The notes under the pieces were generated by a model. That model did no database searches. It worked only from the letters and a program-made list of their open reading frames with translations, and was not told where the DNA came from. DNA of 64,000 bases from Rhynochetos jubatus (taxonomy: Eukaryota > Chordata > Aves > Eurypygiformes > Rhynochetidae). Location: assembly GCA_027574665.1 (NCBI GenBank), contig CM050654.1:27175722-27239721 (forward strand), read 5' to 3'. Below, piece by piece: positions 49,997 to 63,619 of the stretch. Each line of letters starts with the position of its first letter. Within the stretch, counting starts at the first letter, position 1. Position numbers and translations under genes: made by a program.

Positions 49997-51424
49997 AGCA
50001 AGTATGTCTGTTACAACAGAGTTGATGTTCATCACTGACACCAACAAAACTGATTTCCTGGGTTCATGTGACAAAATGGTCATAGCTAACTCCCACCCAC
50101 AGAGCAGAGACAGATTAAAATTGATCTTATCCCATGCGGTCGCTCACTTCTTGGGGCCTCAAAGAATTCTCCTTGCTCTCTTCATCTAAAGTGTAATTTA
50201 GCTTATTTCTATTTGTGGTGGCAGGGAGAGGTTTCCCATCCCCGAGTCATGCTGGGATGGTGGGAGGTCTGCCCTCCTCTGCTTGTGGTAGGGAGTGGGG
50301 AGCAGCCGGTCACTGCAGCCTGTGGTAGACAGTCTATGCAGGGGATACATTCCTTTGGGAAAAGGTGGGACACAGCTATGTCCTTCCATTGGAACCACTG
50401 TTCCTGCTGGGGGAACAGAATACCTCCGTAAATCACAGGAGGAAGGTGGGCCCCTGCAGAGTTTTTGGGTATTCATGGGAGCAAGCACAGGACTCAAAGG
50501 GGATGGGAAGAACCTGCTTGGAGACCTAGAGCTTCCCACAGCTCAGAAAATGATGCATTAACTAAACCCACAACTATTCAACAAGGACCTGCCTCTAAGT
50601 CGCAGCAGTCCTGAAAAGTCTCCAGCATGCATTTGAATGGTTTTTATATAGTGTATGTAATATATCAACAGATTATTTTCATGGATTAAAGCAAATACCC
50701 AGTCTGGAAGCCTAGATGTAGATTATAGTAGTTCCTCTTCAAATCACTGGATTTTTTTTTTTTTTTTAGCCCAGAGGTGAATGCAGGCTACATTAACTGT
50801 GGACAATGCTGAGAAACTGTGCATCTTTCAGGATCCAGCCCATAGCCTGATGACTCCTCCAATGTTAGCAACCTCAGGGTAGGAACCTATAAAGAGGATC
50901 TCTCCCAGGATTTGGGAAATATATTTTCTATTAACAAACAGATTTTTTTTTTTCTTCATTGTTTTATTCTTTCTTCTTAGTTCTACTAGAAGTTAGTACC
51001 ATGAAAATGCAATAAAGTTTTTTTCAGATATTAAAAGAAATGCAGGTTGTGCTGAGGCAAAGTTTTGGATTAAGGTCCAGATAAAGCTACTGCTTTGCTG
51101 AATGCCTCATTTATGCAAGCATAGAAGGAAGATTTTTGGCCACTTGTATGTGACTTTACTTATCTGTGGACTAAGTTTGGAGACCTGAGGATGTGTCTAA
51201 TTTTGGTGTTGTGACTATGACAATTGATTGTTTGTACAGGAGGGCAAAAAATTTTCTGCCTGGCAGCCTGAATTACCCATTACTCCTCTGAACTTATGTA
51301 CTACAGTGATTGTCATACCTTCACAAGGAATTGTTATAGTTGATTGTAGACGTTGCACAAAATAGAGCTGGAGGTGCCTTTTTCAGTGCCACCAACACTG
51401 TCTCCTGCCCACAGACAAAACCTG
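49997..51424. other. unique DNA with T runs
   Basis: No gene is recognised. A T16 run lies at 50752-50767 and another T run near 50943-50953. Confidence 0.55.
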
Positions 51425-52260
51425 TCCTCCCTCTGTCATTCCAGAGACATGCTTTGTCCAACCTGTCCTTAAAAATCTCCAGTGAAGTCCAAATCTCAGG
51501 CTATTCCAGGGCTTCATTATCTTTTCTATGAGGAAGGGTTTTTTCATAATATCTAACCTACATGTCCCTTGCTATACTTTAAGTCTTGTTCCTCTGCACC
51601 CTGGACACAAAGAACAAATTGTTCTTTTCCTCTTCATCTATCTTTTATGTATTTAGAGGCTGTTATCATATCCCTTCTTATTCTGATCTTCTCCAGACTA
51701 AACAACACCCTGTTTCAATCTCTCCTCATTAGTCATGTCCTCTGGACTTCTGATCATCCTTGTTGGTCTCTTCTGGACATTGTCCAACCAGTCCCATCCT
51801 TCTTGAACCATGGTGCCCAAAATTGGAGAGAAGAGAATACAGTAGAAAAATCACATCCCATGTCATGCAGATGGTACTCCAGTTTATATATCCCAGTATG
51901 GTGTTTGCTTTTCTTATGGCAATCTTAACTCTTCTGACTTCTCTTCAGCTTGCAATTCACAATTACCCCAGATTACTCTGCTGGGTATTTCACATGCCAT
52001 ATTTGTACATCTGATTGTTCTTGCCTAAGTATAGAACAGTGTATCTTGCATCCATCTTTTTTGAATTTCTTCCTTTCCCTTCCCAAACTCTCAGATTATT
52101 CTTACATTTGATAAGTCTGAGGATCAAGACTCTTCTTTTGTGCTTGCAGCCCTCTTTAAGTGCATGTAATCTGTTAATTTAATTAGTGTATTCTCTATTT
52201 GTTCCATCTAGGTGATTAATAAAAATCCTGAATAGTAACAGGTTCAGAGAATATCACTGC
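51425..52260 (-). mobile_element. old CR1 LINE, antisense, RT region and 3' UTR
   Basis: The + strand follows, over more than 800 bases, the reverse complement of an ancient CR1 type known from turtles, crocodilians and birds. Landmarks in order are TGTCCAACCTGTCCTTAAAA, ATCTTCTCCAGACTAAACAA, CTCCTCATTAGTCATGTCCT, TGGTGCCCAAAATTGG, TTTATATATCCCAGTATGGT, AACTGATTGTTC-like TCTGATTGTTCTTGCC, GTGTATTCTCTATTTGTTCC and TGATTAATAAAAATCCTGAA. These map to the start of the 3' UTR and the RT C-terminal half. It is much more diverged than the copies at 9.9-11.0 kb, with many indels, so it is probably old enough to predate modern bird orders. Both ends are soft. Confidence 0.82.
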
Positions 52261-53872
52261 AGTGTCTTAACAGCTGTGTTCCTGCAATATGATGATCTGT
52301 AACCAGCTTGTTGATATCTGACTTTGGACATGAACCTACAGATACACACTGATTCTCTGCATGGTTCAGCACCTGAGATTCTTCCTGACATTGGTATGAA
52401 TAGGAGGGTCAAAAGTGCCAAAGATCAAGCCATCAACATTATTGCCTATCAAGACATATATGCTCTATATTCATAGATCAATGAGTTTAGTCTGTGTCGT
52501 TGTACTTCATCTTTGCAAGACAGTAATGCAACAGAAGGCAGACTCCACCGGTGCAGGTGCTATACATAAACTAAAATGCCATAAGTAAACCCTGATGAAA
52601 GCAAGGTAGCAGATAATTAACCTTTGAGGAGGACATAAACAAACTCCTAGCGTCTAAAGCACTTGTTCAGTATGTCCTGATGAATTACGTCTTTGATTTC
52701 TTCTCCTATAGCTGGTACAATTTCAGAAAATGTACCCTTGACTCACAACTATTTCCTGAATAGTTTTGAAATTTCTCTGTATCTTTCTATGGCACTCCCT
52801 TCCTGCACCATTCTGCTTTCCCGAACATGGAAAGGTTTCCTCCTCCCCATTTACAGAAAAAAGGTCAGAAACCTTTTCTGTCCCATTTGGGACATGAAGG
52901 GTGGTTTCCCATAAGATTCTTTCAAGACTGTAGAACTGACACTTCACAAGCTGGGCTTCTGCACTCATGACTGATCATGATAACTGAGGGCTCTTCAGGT
53001 GACACTTCATCTGTGAATGCTCATGTCACAAGTTGCTGTCTAGGCCTGGACACATGCTCCACCTGTTAAACAAGAAAACTAGAAACAGTCACTCAGAGAG
53101 ACCCTCACTGGCAACATAGCCCGTGTGTATGCTTTTATTCAGAACAGCTTTTTCCTAAGCCCTGTAGAGACCCAAGACACTCTGTGTAAACACAGAGAAG
53201 GCTGAGCTGTCTGGGAAATGCAAACCTTTCAAATTTAAGCAAATCTTGGTGAACTCCGGTTCTGCAGGATTTGATCAGTAAACGGCTGAATCAGGAGCAG
53301 GATGAGACATCACCTTCCTCTTATATCTGTGAATACTGAGATGATCAATCTCCATGGTTTAGTCCCCAAAGCCAAAAGTCTTGCAGTCTGCCTCGATTTA
53401 ATTTTTTTACTTTTCCTCCCACATCTCCTCCTTCTGGAAGTCACTTATCATTACCTCAGGATTGTTGCCAGATTCCCTTCTGGCATCGCTTCTCTCTCTC
53501 TTTTCTGCAATCTTTGCTTTTAAGGTACCTTAATCACTTCCCATGTCAACTACCGCAAAGCTCTGTTTTTTATAACTCTCGTAAATACTTAGAGGCTTTA
53601 TATATATTTCCTCTCCCAACTTCAAGCAATGAAGATCATTGCTGAGAACTGAAGAGGTGGAAAGGAGTGCAGCCTGATTCAGATTTCCACATGACCCAAG
53701 CATGGCAAAGTTTCCTGCAAACTGAGGTAAGACTGGTTCTTGTATAAAGATGTAGAAAAGAATGGTTTGCAACCCTGGCTCTGTGTTACCTCCTCACACC
53801 CAGACATCTCATTCTGCCCAATGATCATTCCTTTCTCAAAGCATGAAGTCATCAGGTTACCTGGAAGTCTGG
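52261..53872. other. unique non-coding DNA
   Basis: No gene or repeat is recognised. Weak CR1 similarity may continue a little past 52260, but I could not follow it. Confidence 0.5.
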
Positions 53873-54071
53873 CTTTTCTTTTCTTTTCTTTTTTTTCTTT
53901 TCTTTTCTTTTCTTTTCTTTTCTTTTCTTTTCTTTTCTTTTCTTTTCTTTTCTTTTCTTTTCTTTTCTTTTCTTTTCTTTTCTTTTTTTTCTTTTCTTTT
54001 CTTTTCTTTTCTTTTCTTTTCTTTTCTTTTCTTTTCTTTTCTTTTCTTTTCTTTTCTTTTCTTTTCTTTTC

Positions 54072-54102
<31 letters not shown>

Positions 54103-54149
54103 CTTTTTTCTTTCTTCTCTTTTCTTTTTCTCTTCTCTCTCTTCTCTCC
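53873..54149 (+). repeat. TTTTC pentanucleotide microsatellite, 277-nt pure pyrimidine tract
   Basis: From 53873 to 54149 the + strand contains only C and T. Most of it is TTTTC repeated about 45-50 times, broken by a few longer T runs (near 53890, 53984, 54080) and ending in a mixed TTCTC/TCTC tail. The purine complement is GAAAA. Such long mirror-like homopurine-homopyrimidine tracts can form intramolecular triplexes (H-DNA) and are length-unstable. The long FLFFS-like and KRKE-like frames across it are artefacts of the repeat. Confidence 0.98.
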
Positions 54150-57100
54150 ATTTTCTTACTCACTAAAGCAGAGTTTTTCAACTTTTTTCAACCTGTTATC
54201 TTTTTTCCTCTATAGTACTTCCAATGATTTAATGATCATATTTTCTATTATTCTATGATAATCCTCTTGTCAATCAAATGATTCATCTTCTTTTGTTTCA
54301 ATAGCCTTCTACAAGAAGTAGTGCACAGACCCCATAGGTCTAGGCACTGCAGGACAAAACCAACCAGATGATTTCTTAGTGACATCACTAGTGACTCTTT
54401 AGCTATTTTTCATCATATATAGGATACAGGTTAAAGTCTCAGGCTAATGAGAAAGGAATTTCTTTTTCTCCTGGTTTGAAAATCAGACCTGCATTTTATT
54501 TTTCTCCATCTTTGGGCTTTATATCAGTTGTCTGTTGGGTGTTTCAAAAGTAATTGTCTCAGCACAGTAAACTCACAAGCTAATTCCCATAATGCTGGCA
54601 ATACAAAGCAATCAGGCCAGCCAAAATATTTGTACTTCAACATTCCAAATACACTCCTGACTGCCTTCAAGCAACAATAATTTTATAGGGTTTTCCTTCC
54701 TGAAAAATTGTTCAGTGATGACCTAGAAGTGAAAAGTTCCCTGTCTTATTACCATTTGCATCCAGTTCTACATGAAATTTACTTAAAAAGCTAGCTTTGA
54801 CTAAGCCAAGAGTCAAATATAAGAGCTACAAGGCCCTGATTAAAAAAGCACTTAATCACTTTCTGTGCTTTGAGTTGGACAGATGCTTTTCCCCATCAAG
54901 GACTGTATCAGTAGCTGGGGGAGGACTGGGGAAAAGAGCTTGGCTTAAAGCCTATGAGAATTCACAACCCAGAAATACAGCTGCAGGACCTTAGTAAAAG
55001 TACTGGTATTCTACAACTATCAGATGTCTCTCATTTTGCTCAGGACTTTCCAGGATACTTGCTCAATAAAACTCAGTGGCTTGGGTTGCATCTGAAAACA
55101 GAAGCCATAGAAAGCCCTGGGAATCATCCCAGGAGCACCTACCTTTCATGGAAAACGGAGAGGGGCCCAGAACAACTTCTGCTGAGATTAGATTGCCCTT
55201 ACTAAAAATAGGAAGCCCTTTAGTCCTCCCTCTCTCTTGATAAAGCTTTATTTTTAAGCGTATGTTTTGTTTGACCTTGAGGTTTAAAAAAAAGGAACAA
55301 AAGAAAGAAAGAAAAAGAAGAGGGAGCAAAAAAAGCCTCCTTGACACAATTCCAAGTAACACTGAAGATAAAGCTGTGCTGTGGTTAGTTGGGATTCAGT
55401 GAGTGAGAGGTTTTATACAGTCTCACAGTGTCCCATTTGCATTGTTCAAGTCATTATTTCTTGGCTCCAAAGGGATGTCAAACAACACTTCATCCAGAAT
55501 GTGTCTTGTTATGGTCCACAAGGTATCACTTCTCCTTTCTCTGGCTTCCTAATGTATTTTCCCTGTTCTTCCTAACCCCCACAGCTATGGACAAGAAAAA
55601 ACAGCAGTGAAAATTGTCATCAGCACCTTCAGATCACAGTAATTTGATATACTGGCTCTAGCACCATCTCATTGTGCTGTAGGCATTACTGTCCCTCATA
55701 AAGACTTGGCAAGTTCTCTCAATAGTCCACATCAGCCAAAGCAACCCACATCAACAGAGTCCATGACTGTCAGGGTGACAGGAAACAGATCTACTTTCTT
55801 AACCTAAAAGGAAGCCTTTTGGGGCCAGATCATACTGTCATAAGTATACACTGGAAATATACTGTCATTTGCAAACTGTGAATTTTATTTCAGGTGTGAA
55901 GAAGCCTTCTAAGACAAAATTTGCGACGGAGCCTGAAGAAGCTGCTGTAGATAACTTTCATCTAGAAAAATCACATAAGCAGCACTAGACATCTACAGCA
56001 TTTAAAGAAAAATAACCCAAGCAGAAAATGGATCTGTGGTTGCAGAAGTAATTCCAGTTGAGTATTGACCGTTGTTTATTAAACAATTGAAAATGTGCAC
56101 AAACACAGCCACAGAAGCACAGAGTTAATGTAGTTTCAAGATCAACAGGCCAGAAGGATGTGAGTGAACCTTGCACGACCTTGAGGAAAACAAACTCTCT
56201 GGTGACTCTGGGACTCCAGCTAGTGCTGTTTGTCAATGCAAAGTTGGTGTGAGCCACGCAACCCGATTTACCTTCTATCCCAGGGGGATGTTAATTTCCA
56301 CTCCCTCCCCACAGTACCAGCTGGGTCCCTATTGCTAGCACATTCAGGGTCCAGGAAACGTGTGCAGATGTTTTCATGTACATAGCAAAAGCCCTCTCTC
56401 TCTGCCAAGACTCACACTGGGCTTTCTGTAGGAGCAAATGTATCTGTCGCTTCTAAAGCAATGTGGGTTTGGAGCAGCTCTAATTTAATCTGAAGTTGAG
56501 AAACAAAATCCTCCTGACCTAGTTGTTGCATTCTCCCTGCTCTAAACAATTCTGACAGTAAAATGGCTATTATTTGTCTCTAAACTTGGAATCTCAACCT
56601 GAGGCAACTACCCTCTACAGTTAATTTCACTCCTGCAAATGGTTTTGAAAAGGTATTCTTGTTCATTTCTAAACCAGAAATGCACAGACTCTTCATATTG
56701 TTATTAAATATCTCAACTCTCAGGCCACTTATAGTTCAAAATAAATATTTTCAGGTTTCTGCACTTGTTGGCAGAAAGTCTTTTGCCACACATGCACATC
56801 CTGGGGCCTCAAATATCTGACTCTCAATCACAAAATGTTGAATTTGATAGTCAAATATGGAGTCCTACAAGTGAAAAAGTTATTGGGGGTACTTAGAGAG
56901 GCTGGGGTTTTGGTAGTTTAGATTTGCACAGCTCAGCGTATACGTTTATGCGTTCTGGCAGCGTTCTATCAGGTCTGTGCCATGATGTAGGGTCTTTGAG
57001 TGAAATTCATGACCCTTTGAATAGTTCTTCTTAATACACCAGAGCACATCACCTTAACAAAGCAATGAAAGTTTTTCTGTGCAGAAAGGTTTTCTTCAAG

Positions 57101-60100
57101 TGAAATGTCCCTACAACACCTCCCAGAATGATATTTTCTGGCCATCAGCAATGGCAGTCACCTATGAAGGTGGGAAAAGGTGACCCAAGTCCTTCTGCAC
57201 CCACCTGTGAGCATCAGACACTGCAGTAGCAAACAGCAGCCAGTAACGAGTAGCGTACGGTAGCAAACAGGTATTTATCCAAAGGCGAAGGCAGAGGCTT
57301 GAGCTCTGAGTTCTGGGATCCAAAGGTGATGAATGTCTGCTTTTGCCAAACTTGTACCAGGATCAGACGTGCCTGTCCTGACTATTCTTAGCTTTTTTTA
57401 AGTGCCATGGTGCTGTTCACCTCCACGTTTGTGTCTGTGTTAACTCCACTCCCATTCTTCATCCATGTAATTGCACTAGGTTTTAAGTGGTTTGGAAGAA
57501 ACACTATTCTGTATTAGATACAGCACTTCAGTAGGGGCCCAGGTTTTGTTTGGAAAGTGACAATCTGTCTAATAAATATTACTAAAAAGAGTCAGCAAGT
57601 TTTATTTCAGTGTTTAGAGTATCTAGTTCGGGAGTTTAGTGACCGATCCTGGCAATGTATCTTTTGAAAGCTTCAGCACAATCTTCCTTCCTGCAGCCCA
57701 AAGACTGCAGAAATCAAAAATTAAAGCAAACAAAGCTAATTTTTGCAATCAGATGCACCGTCTTATATTTCAAATTTGTTTCTCTTTGGAGTCCTGGATA
57801 CAAACTCAGGAAATCTTCCTTTTGTTTCCTCATGATTAAAATTCAATGTGAGGTTGTGCGTTTGATATCTTTTTGTTCATACATTCTTTTTTTTAAAAAA
57901 AAGCATCAGTCTTTTTGTCAGTTAAAAATTATCTTCAACAGTCACGTGGAAATTCCCCTGCCTTGGAAACCACTATGCCATTCTGGTGACTTTTATTTTT
58001 ATCTTGTGAATGGTGATTTTCCTCTGAATTTGTGCTTTTGCTTTCCTTGATGCAGATTTGTTCAATCCCATCACAGAGACAGACCTAGTGCAGAGATCTC
58101 TAATCCATGAATTCTAATAGAGATAGAGCAGAATCAGATCAAATATTACATTTGGATCTGCTGTTATTCATGGAGCTGTCAAAAGGGCTACAAGAAGCCA
58201 CCAAAATTGGGTGATATATCATACATGATGGTCATATATATCATGGATGGATCCTGATGCCTGCCAACAGACAGAGAAAGGATCTTTTAGTGTTGCCTTT
58301 TCCAAATCATATATCTTCAGCCACTCCTCAGTCTTCCAGCACACCTAACTTCACCTGAAGAGTTTGACTAACATGGTAGATCCTCCCCTCTGTCTTCTGA
58401 AGAATTTGCAGGGACCAGAAAAGAAAGGGTAAATAATATGCTTATGTGCAAAGTTAGAAATAATGTGCAGTCATGTAGAAAATACCTGACTAATAATTTA
58501 CTGTGTATTTATAGCTCAGAACAGTTATAACAGAAACAACTCCTGTAGCAGCTTTTGCTTTAAAGGGAGCCTGCACTTTGCAAATGGCTCATTGAACAGA
58601 TCGTCTTAGCTATTCATTATGGAATCTGCCATCCTTACAAGAAAGGAATTTGCTGGTCTCGACAACAGGCTAGTCTAACTGTTCAGTCCTGTATAAAGAC
58701 TATTTGCCAAATTACAAGGATGGCAATTCTGCAGCAAGATCTTTAGTGAGTTTCATAATGTAAAATGGACAAAAACAGTGCTTTGATTTAAAACAGAAGA
58801 TTACAATAGAGAAATCTTTCCACCTATAGTTGCTACTACACTCATCACCATAATATGCAGAGGCCAAATCACCTACATATCTTATGCTTCTTAACTCTCT
58901 TGAGAGATCATACGTTTCTTTAGCTTCCAAAAACATCAGTTAGCTCCTTTCTTGTGCGTCTCTGAACTACCTGGGTTTGTCCCACACAGCAATGGTGGGT
59001 CATCTTTGCAGAATTTGGATCAGTCTCTGAACTGAACCTCAACTTCTCCAAAAATGCCCAACATATGATGTTCTAGTCCTGACTCCATCCCCGTCCCTCT
59101 TTCTAACCAGCACACAACTAAGCATATGACTTTGGAGCCAAGGGAAAACTCCAGCCTCCTCAGATGCACAAAACATGGTAAGGTATAGCATTTGCCTTAG
59201 AGTCATCAACAGAAAGAGCACTCATTCCATCTTACAAAAATAAGCAATAACAGAGATGAGCAGTAATGGTTAGAGAGGAATAGACATTTCACTCATTATC
59301 CTCAACATCTGCAAATTGTGCTGCATCCTCAGCCTGTACCCATCTTTTCACACAGCATTTCTCTTTTGAAAATATGCTTCAGTCACTAACCTTAAAATAC
59401 AAGGTTATGTTCTTCCCTTCCCTCGACAGCACCTTGTTTGTTTTAGAAGAGAAGGGGGTGATGTCGTAACTGAGGGCTGGATTTGGGGAGGGTGTGACAG
59501 GACTGGAGACCAGAGTGGCATGTGGGTGGGGGAAAATATCTCATAGCTAGATAGATTCAGGTCTTTTCACTCTTCTTAAGAAACTGCAATACTTTTCTTT
59601 CTGAAACTTCTTCCCTGGCTTTTGGGAGGTGGTGGGAGTATTATCCACCACTTCAGATCCTTCTCTCACATTGAAGAATCTGTCACTGAACCGAGCTTTG
59701 GCAAGTAGAAATATAGGTAGCAGAACAGACTAAGCCTTTGACTTTCCCTGAAAAGGCTGGATACTGCAGACAGTTTTACAAGGTGCTTCCAACAATCTCA
59801 TTCCACTGGTTCCCTCTTCTCCCTGTTTTATTTACCAGAATAACATTTTACTTTTCACTGTTCCCTTTCTCACTCCAGAGAAAAATGTTTCTTTTCAGGG
59901 ATGGAAAACATATCATTCTCTTTGCTTATCCCTTCTATTCTGTTCCAGTGGTATGCTCTCCTGCGATAGCCTGGAGGGTCTCAGTTCTTCCTACAGGATG
60001 CTTAAAGCATGCATCTGCCTTGCTAAAGTACCTCAGCCTGGAGTAGCCCCTGAGAGCCATCCAACTGCATCAAGGTCCACTGTATCTCCTTCTGAGTGGA

Positions 60101-63100
60101 GCCAGCACCTGCTCCTAACAAACAGCATCACTTTGCACCTTACTTGGCCAAGAAATCCTTGACCTCTTGCACCTAGGTTTTTAGTCCAGATGTTAATCTA
60201 AATGAGCACAAAGTAAAGCCAGGTGCTTTAGGAACTGACATATACACGCACAGACACCAAAAAAGGAAAGTGGACTGCTTATAGCTAGTTTGCTCTCAAA
60301 GAGCTGTGGGATGGGGAGAAGGGAAAGTATCTAGGGAACAGTGTTATTACCCTCATTGCACTAGTGGTGAGGACCCACCAGGTGATGGTTACACCTGGGC
60401 AGCAGGAACTGGTCACTTCTCCCCATTCGTGGTTATCAGGAGAAACCTCGGCTCTGTGGAGCTATACAGGCAGCTGGCAATGAGTTTGGTGAACACAGTC
60501 ATGGGATGCCTCATTCCACATCTTCTGAGTTTTCCAGACCCTGCACTGCAAGTGTCTCTGGTTCTGAGAAAGGCTTGAGCAACAGTTTGCTGAGAACAGC
60601 AGACCCACAAGACACCCTGGGACCATCTGTAGCTGGGGAACCATGGTCTTGAAAACAGTTTCCTGAAACAGAAAGATGCAGGAAGGAGAGGGAGATGGGC
60701 AACTTTATCTTATGAGCTTCATCACAGCAGACTTCCAGCAGCACATCTCCCGTTATCAGTGACTAGTCATTGTTAACAGGACATTAGTGCAGTATGCAGC
60801 TGGCTCAGCCCATGGAAATGGCCAACATATGGGATGTGCTCTGCATCTGACTACTCTGGAACAGGATTCAACCACTCAAGGCTTAAAACACCTTTTCTAT
60901 GCCTCATGTGGGGTTCCTTTCCTCTGGAGCAGTCTTGCTCAGTGCCCTCCCACCGGTATTTTGGACCCTATGGTTTCACAACTGCCATCACATTCATAAA
61001 AGTCATATATATAGACCAGGACAGACCATAAAGTCTCATTCCCAGCCTCCACAGTGGCATCATAACCCATTTTCCTTTGTGAACAGATCAGTTTTAAATG
61101 CTTCAAAACCACAGAAAGGGACAAACTGAGAGATGAGCTTGCTGCACCCCTGGCTGTTTGGCTTGCTGCCTTGGGGGAGTCAGAGGTGTGGTTACAGTTC
61201 AAACCAGGACAGGCTCTTTTTTTTTTTTTTTTCCTTCCTTATGGTGTTTTTAAAGTAGTAACAGAACCCATAACATGAGGAGCAAGGGGCAGTCACCCAT
61301 GCTATAGCAGAGGATCAGAGTGGGGGATGCTGTGTTGTGTCTTCTTTTCCAATGGCCCCACTAGAGCGGGTGAAAAAAGGGTCACAGAGAGTGAAAAAAT
61401 TAATCAAAACTCTAACTTCATTGCTGCAAAGGAAAGCAGATGATAATTTTAAACTTGGAAATATGTTTACACTTTCCTAAATTCAAAACGCTCTGTGATT
61501 CGTGTATCCGCTAGATACCCCTGACGACAGGTTTATGTGTACGGCTGTGCACTGGTGAACCTTACTGCAGCATCTTGTTGAACCTGTTTCTAAAAATGTG
61601 CATCTGTGTAAGAAGTTGATGTTCTAACTGCCCAGTAAAGGTGAATAAAGTGACTGTCAGGAAATTACTGAAGCTCATAGGCAAGATGAATATTTCAGAC
61701 CAAGCCTCTAGAGCACTGTTGGAAAGTGGCAGTTGTGACACCAAAACCACTCACCCTTAATAGTTGCCCAAGGGTGGCATTTAGGAGGCCATCTGGCTTG
61801 CACAGTGGACTCCTGCCAGTAGCCTCTGGTCTGTATTAAGTTTCAGCAACCATGGCATTGCAGGAAGATACTTTGGAAAGAGTTAAATGAGTCAGGAAAT
61901 GTGGAAGATTTAGGGTGGGAAAAGAATTACAAAAATATTAATTACAAGTTCTCCCCATGCTTTGGACCAAGCTCAACAGTCTGCTTCTTCCTCAGAACAT
62001 TTGGTCCAGAATTTGGGGCAAAAAATGAACGTTCATAATGTCTTCGTGGATGACCTTTCACTGTTACAGGCTACAGTGATTATTTATTGGCAGTCTCTGA
62101 ACCAAGATTTGGCTCTATTATTACTCGCCTCCTTGCAAAACTTGCTGTCGCCTAAAGTCTTTGGCAGAAGATATGAAAGATACTTTACAAAATAAAGCAG
62201 GAGGGGGTTCCCACTGCTACTAGAGAGAGGTTGCTGCTAGCTCAGCATTAGCTTTTGTAATGTGCTTTACATGAGGTATGTTACCCTTCTGGCAACACCT
62301 CCAGGCCCGACTTTTCTCCTTTGTCCTCGTGTGGATCTGGGATAAGGGTTCCTCAGGGAAAGGTTCTTACACTTTCCAGCAGAAAAGCTGCCTCCATGCT
62401 GTGACCCCCCATTCCTCTGGGTATTTTTGGGTTACATCCCAAGTAAGCCTGTACTCCCAAGCCTGGTAACCTGTGCTGCATGGATGTCACCTGAAATCAT
62501 CTTCTCTCTGTGCTGTTGCTGAATTACTCCATTGAACCATGACTCTGATTTTTTTGTTTGTTTGTTTTTGTTTTTACAATACAAAGAGAAAGAAACTAAA
62601 TGTGTAAGTGGGAACCATGGCCTCCTGTGGGACATGGATGATGGCACATAATGCTCAGACTGTGATAGAGCATGAAGGTACTTATCATACCTGTAGCACA
62701 AAAAGAGGATGCTAACATGCACATACTTTACCAGGATAACTAAAACTTCTATCTTTAGAACCTCTTCTGAAGGCCAGATTTGTGCTTAAAAATCAGAACT
62801 GGGAATAAATATTTTAAGGTACTGATTTTTGCTGTACATCTGACTTTCAGTCTTTGAAATCTTAGGCTTTCTTGTCCCTCCACCTGTAACGTGACAATAC
62901 CAACAGTCACATTGATTTAGCCCTGACAGCTCATCAAAAGCCTGTCTCCTTTATATCACCTGCCAGTACCTCTCACAAGAATTTCTTAAATACAGTTCAA
63001 ACATTTTGGTTAGGCAAACTGCTTCAGATGTTAAAAATACTGCGTGCCCTAGGAAGAAAACACAACCCAAAATTTCATCCACAGTCTGCACCTCTGTGAC

Positions 63101-63390
63101 AGCAGTGAGCAGATAAAGTGGACTATGAAGTAATGGACTCTGCTCTGCTTGAGACCTACACCTCTTGTCAATAAGACAAAACCCTCCAGAGCCCCTGCCA
63201 GCAGAAATCAGGGAAAAGCTACCCTCGTTTGTTCACATTTGAGGATCGCTGCAACCCTAAGCAAAGATTTCCCACTTGCTGCTTTCCTTTCCCTCTCCTG
63301 TTCCTCAATCCTTCCCTGCTCTACAGCCAAGGATCGACCTCCTTGTCCTAGAGTGGCACGTTCCCATATGTTTCCATATCAAAATCTTTC
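54150..63390. other. unique non-coding DNA
   Basis: No gene or mobile element is recognised in about 9.2 kb. Small items: GTAGCAAACAG twice near 57225 and 57260, an AT palindromic stretch near 58213-58246 (GATATATCATACATGATGG), T16 at 61217-61232, and TTTG units near 62551-62575. All frames are short and unconvincing. Confidence 0.5.
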
Positions 63391-63450
63391 TGGCACCAGC
63401 ACAAGCTTTGTGGCATTGGCACAAGCCTCCTAGCATCAGCACAAACCAAT
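63391..63450 (+). repeat. 20-bp tandem repeat, three units
   Basis: Three consecutive 20-base units: TGGCACCAGCACAAGCTTTG, TGGCATTGGCACAAGCCTCC and TAGCATCAGCACAAACCAAT. They share GGCA/AGCA and GCACAA at fixed positions. They differ at several sites, so the array is not very young. Confidence 0.8.
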
Positions 63451-63619
63451 GACAAACTCCCAGCCCAGCCCAACACAGACAATGAAATGCCAGGATACAG
63501 CATAAATCCTTCCACTCCTAAAACAGGATTAACTTCTCCTGAACTCCTCTGAGCTCCTTGTCATTTGCTGTCCAATTTCTAATCTGGAAATGGAGGTCAG
63601 AGACTGCCTTAAGCATTGT
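63451..63619. other. spacer
   Basis: Short unique stretch with nothing recognisable. Confidence 0.5.

Noticed and set aside
53740-54258. Long frames rich in F, L and S on the + strand and in K, R and E on the minus strand
   Set aside because: They are translations of the TTTTC microsatellite. A 5-base unit read in threes gives a 5-residue period with no stops in several frames at once.
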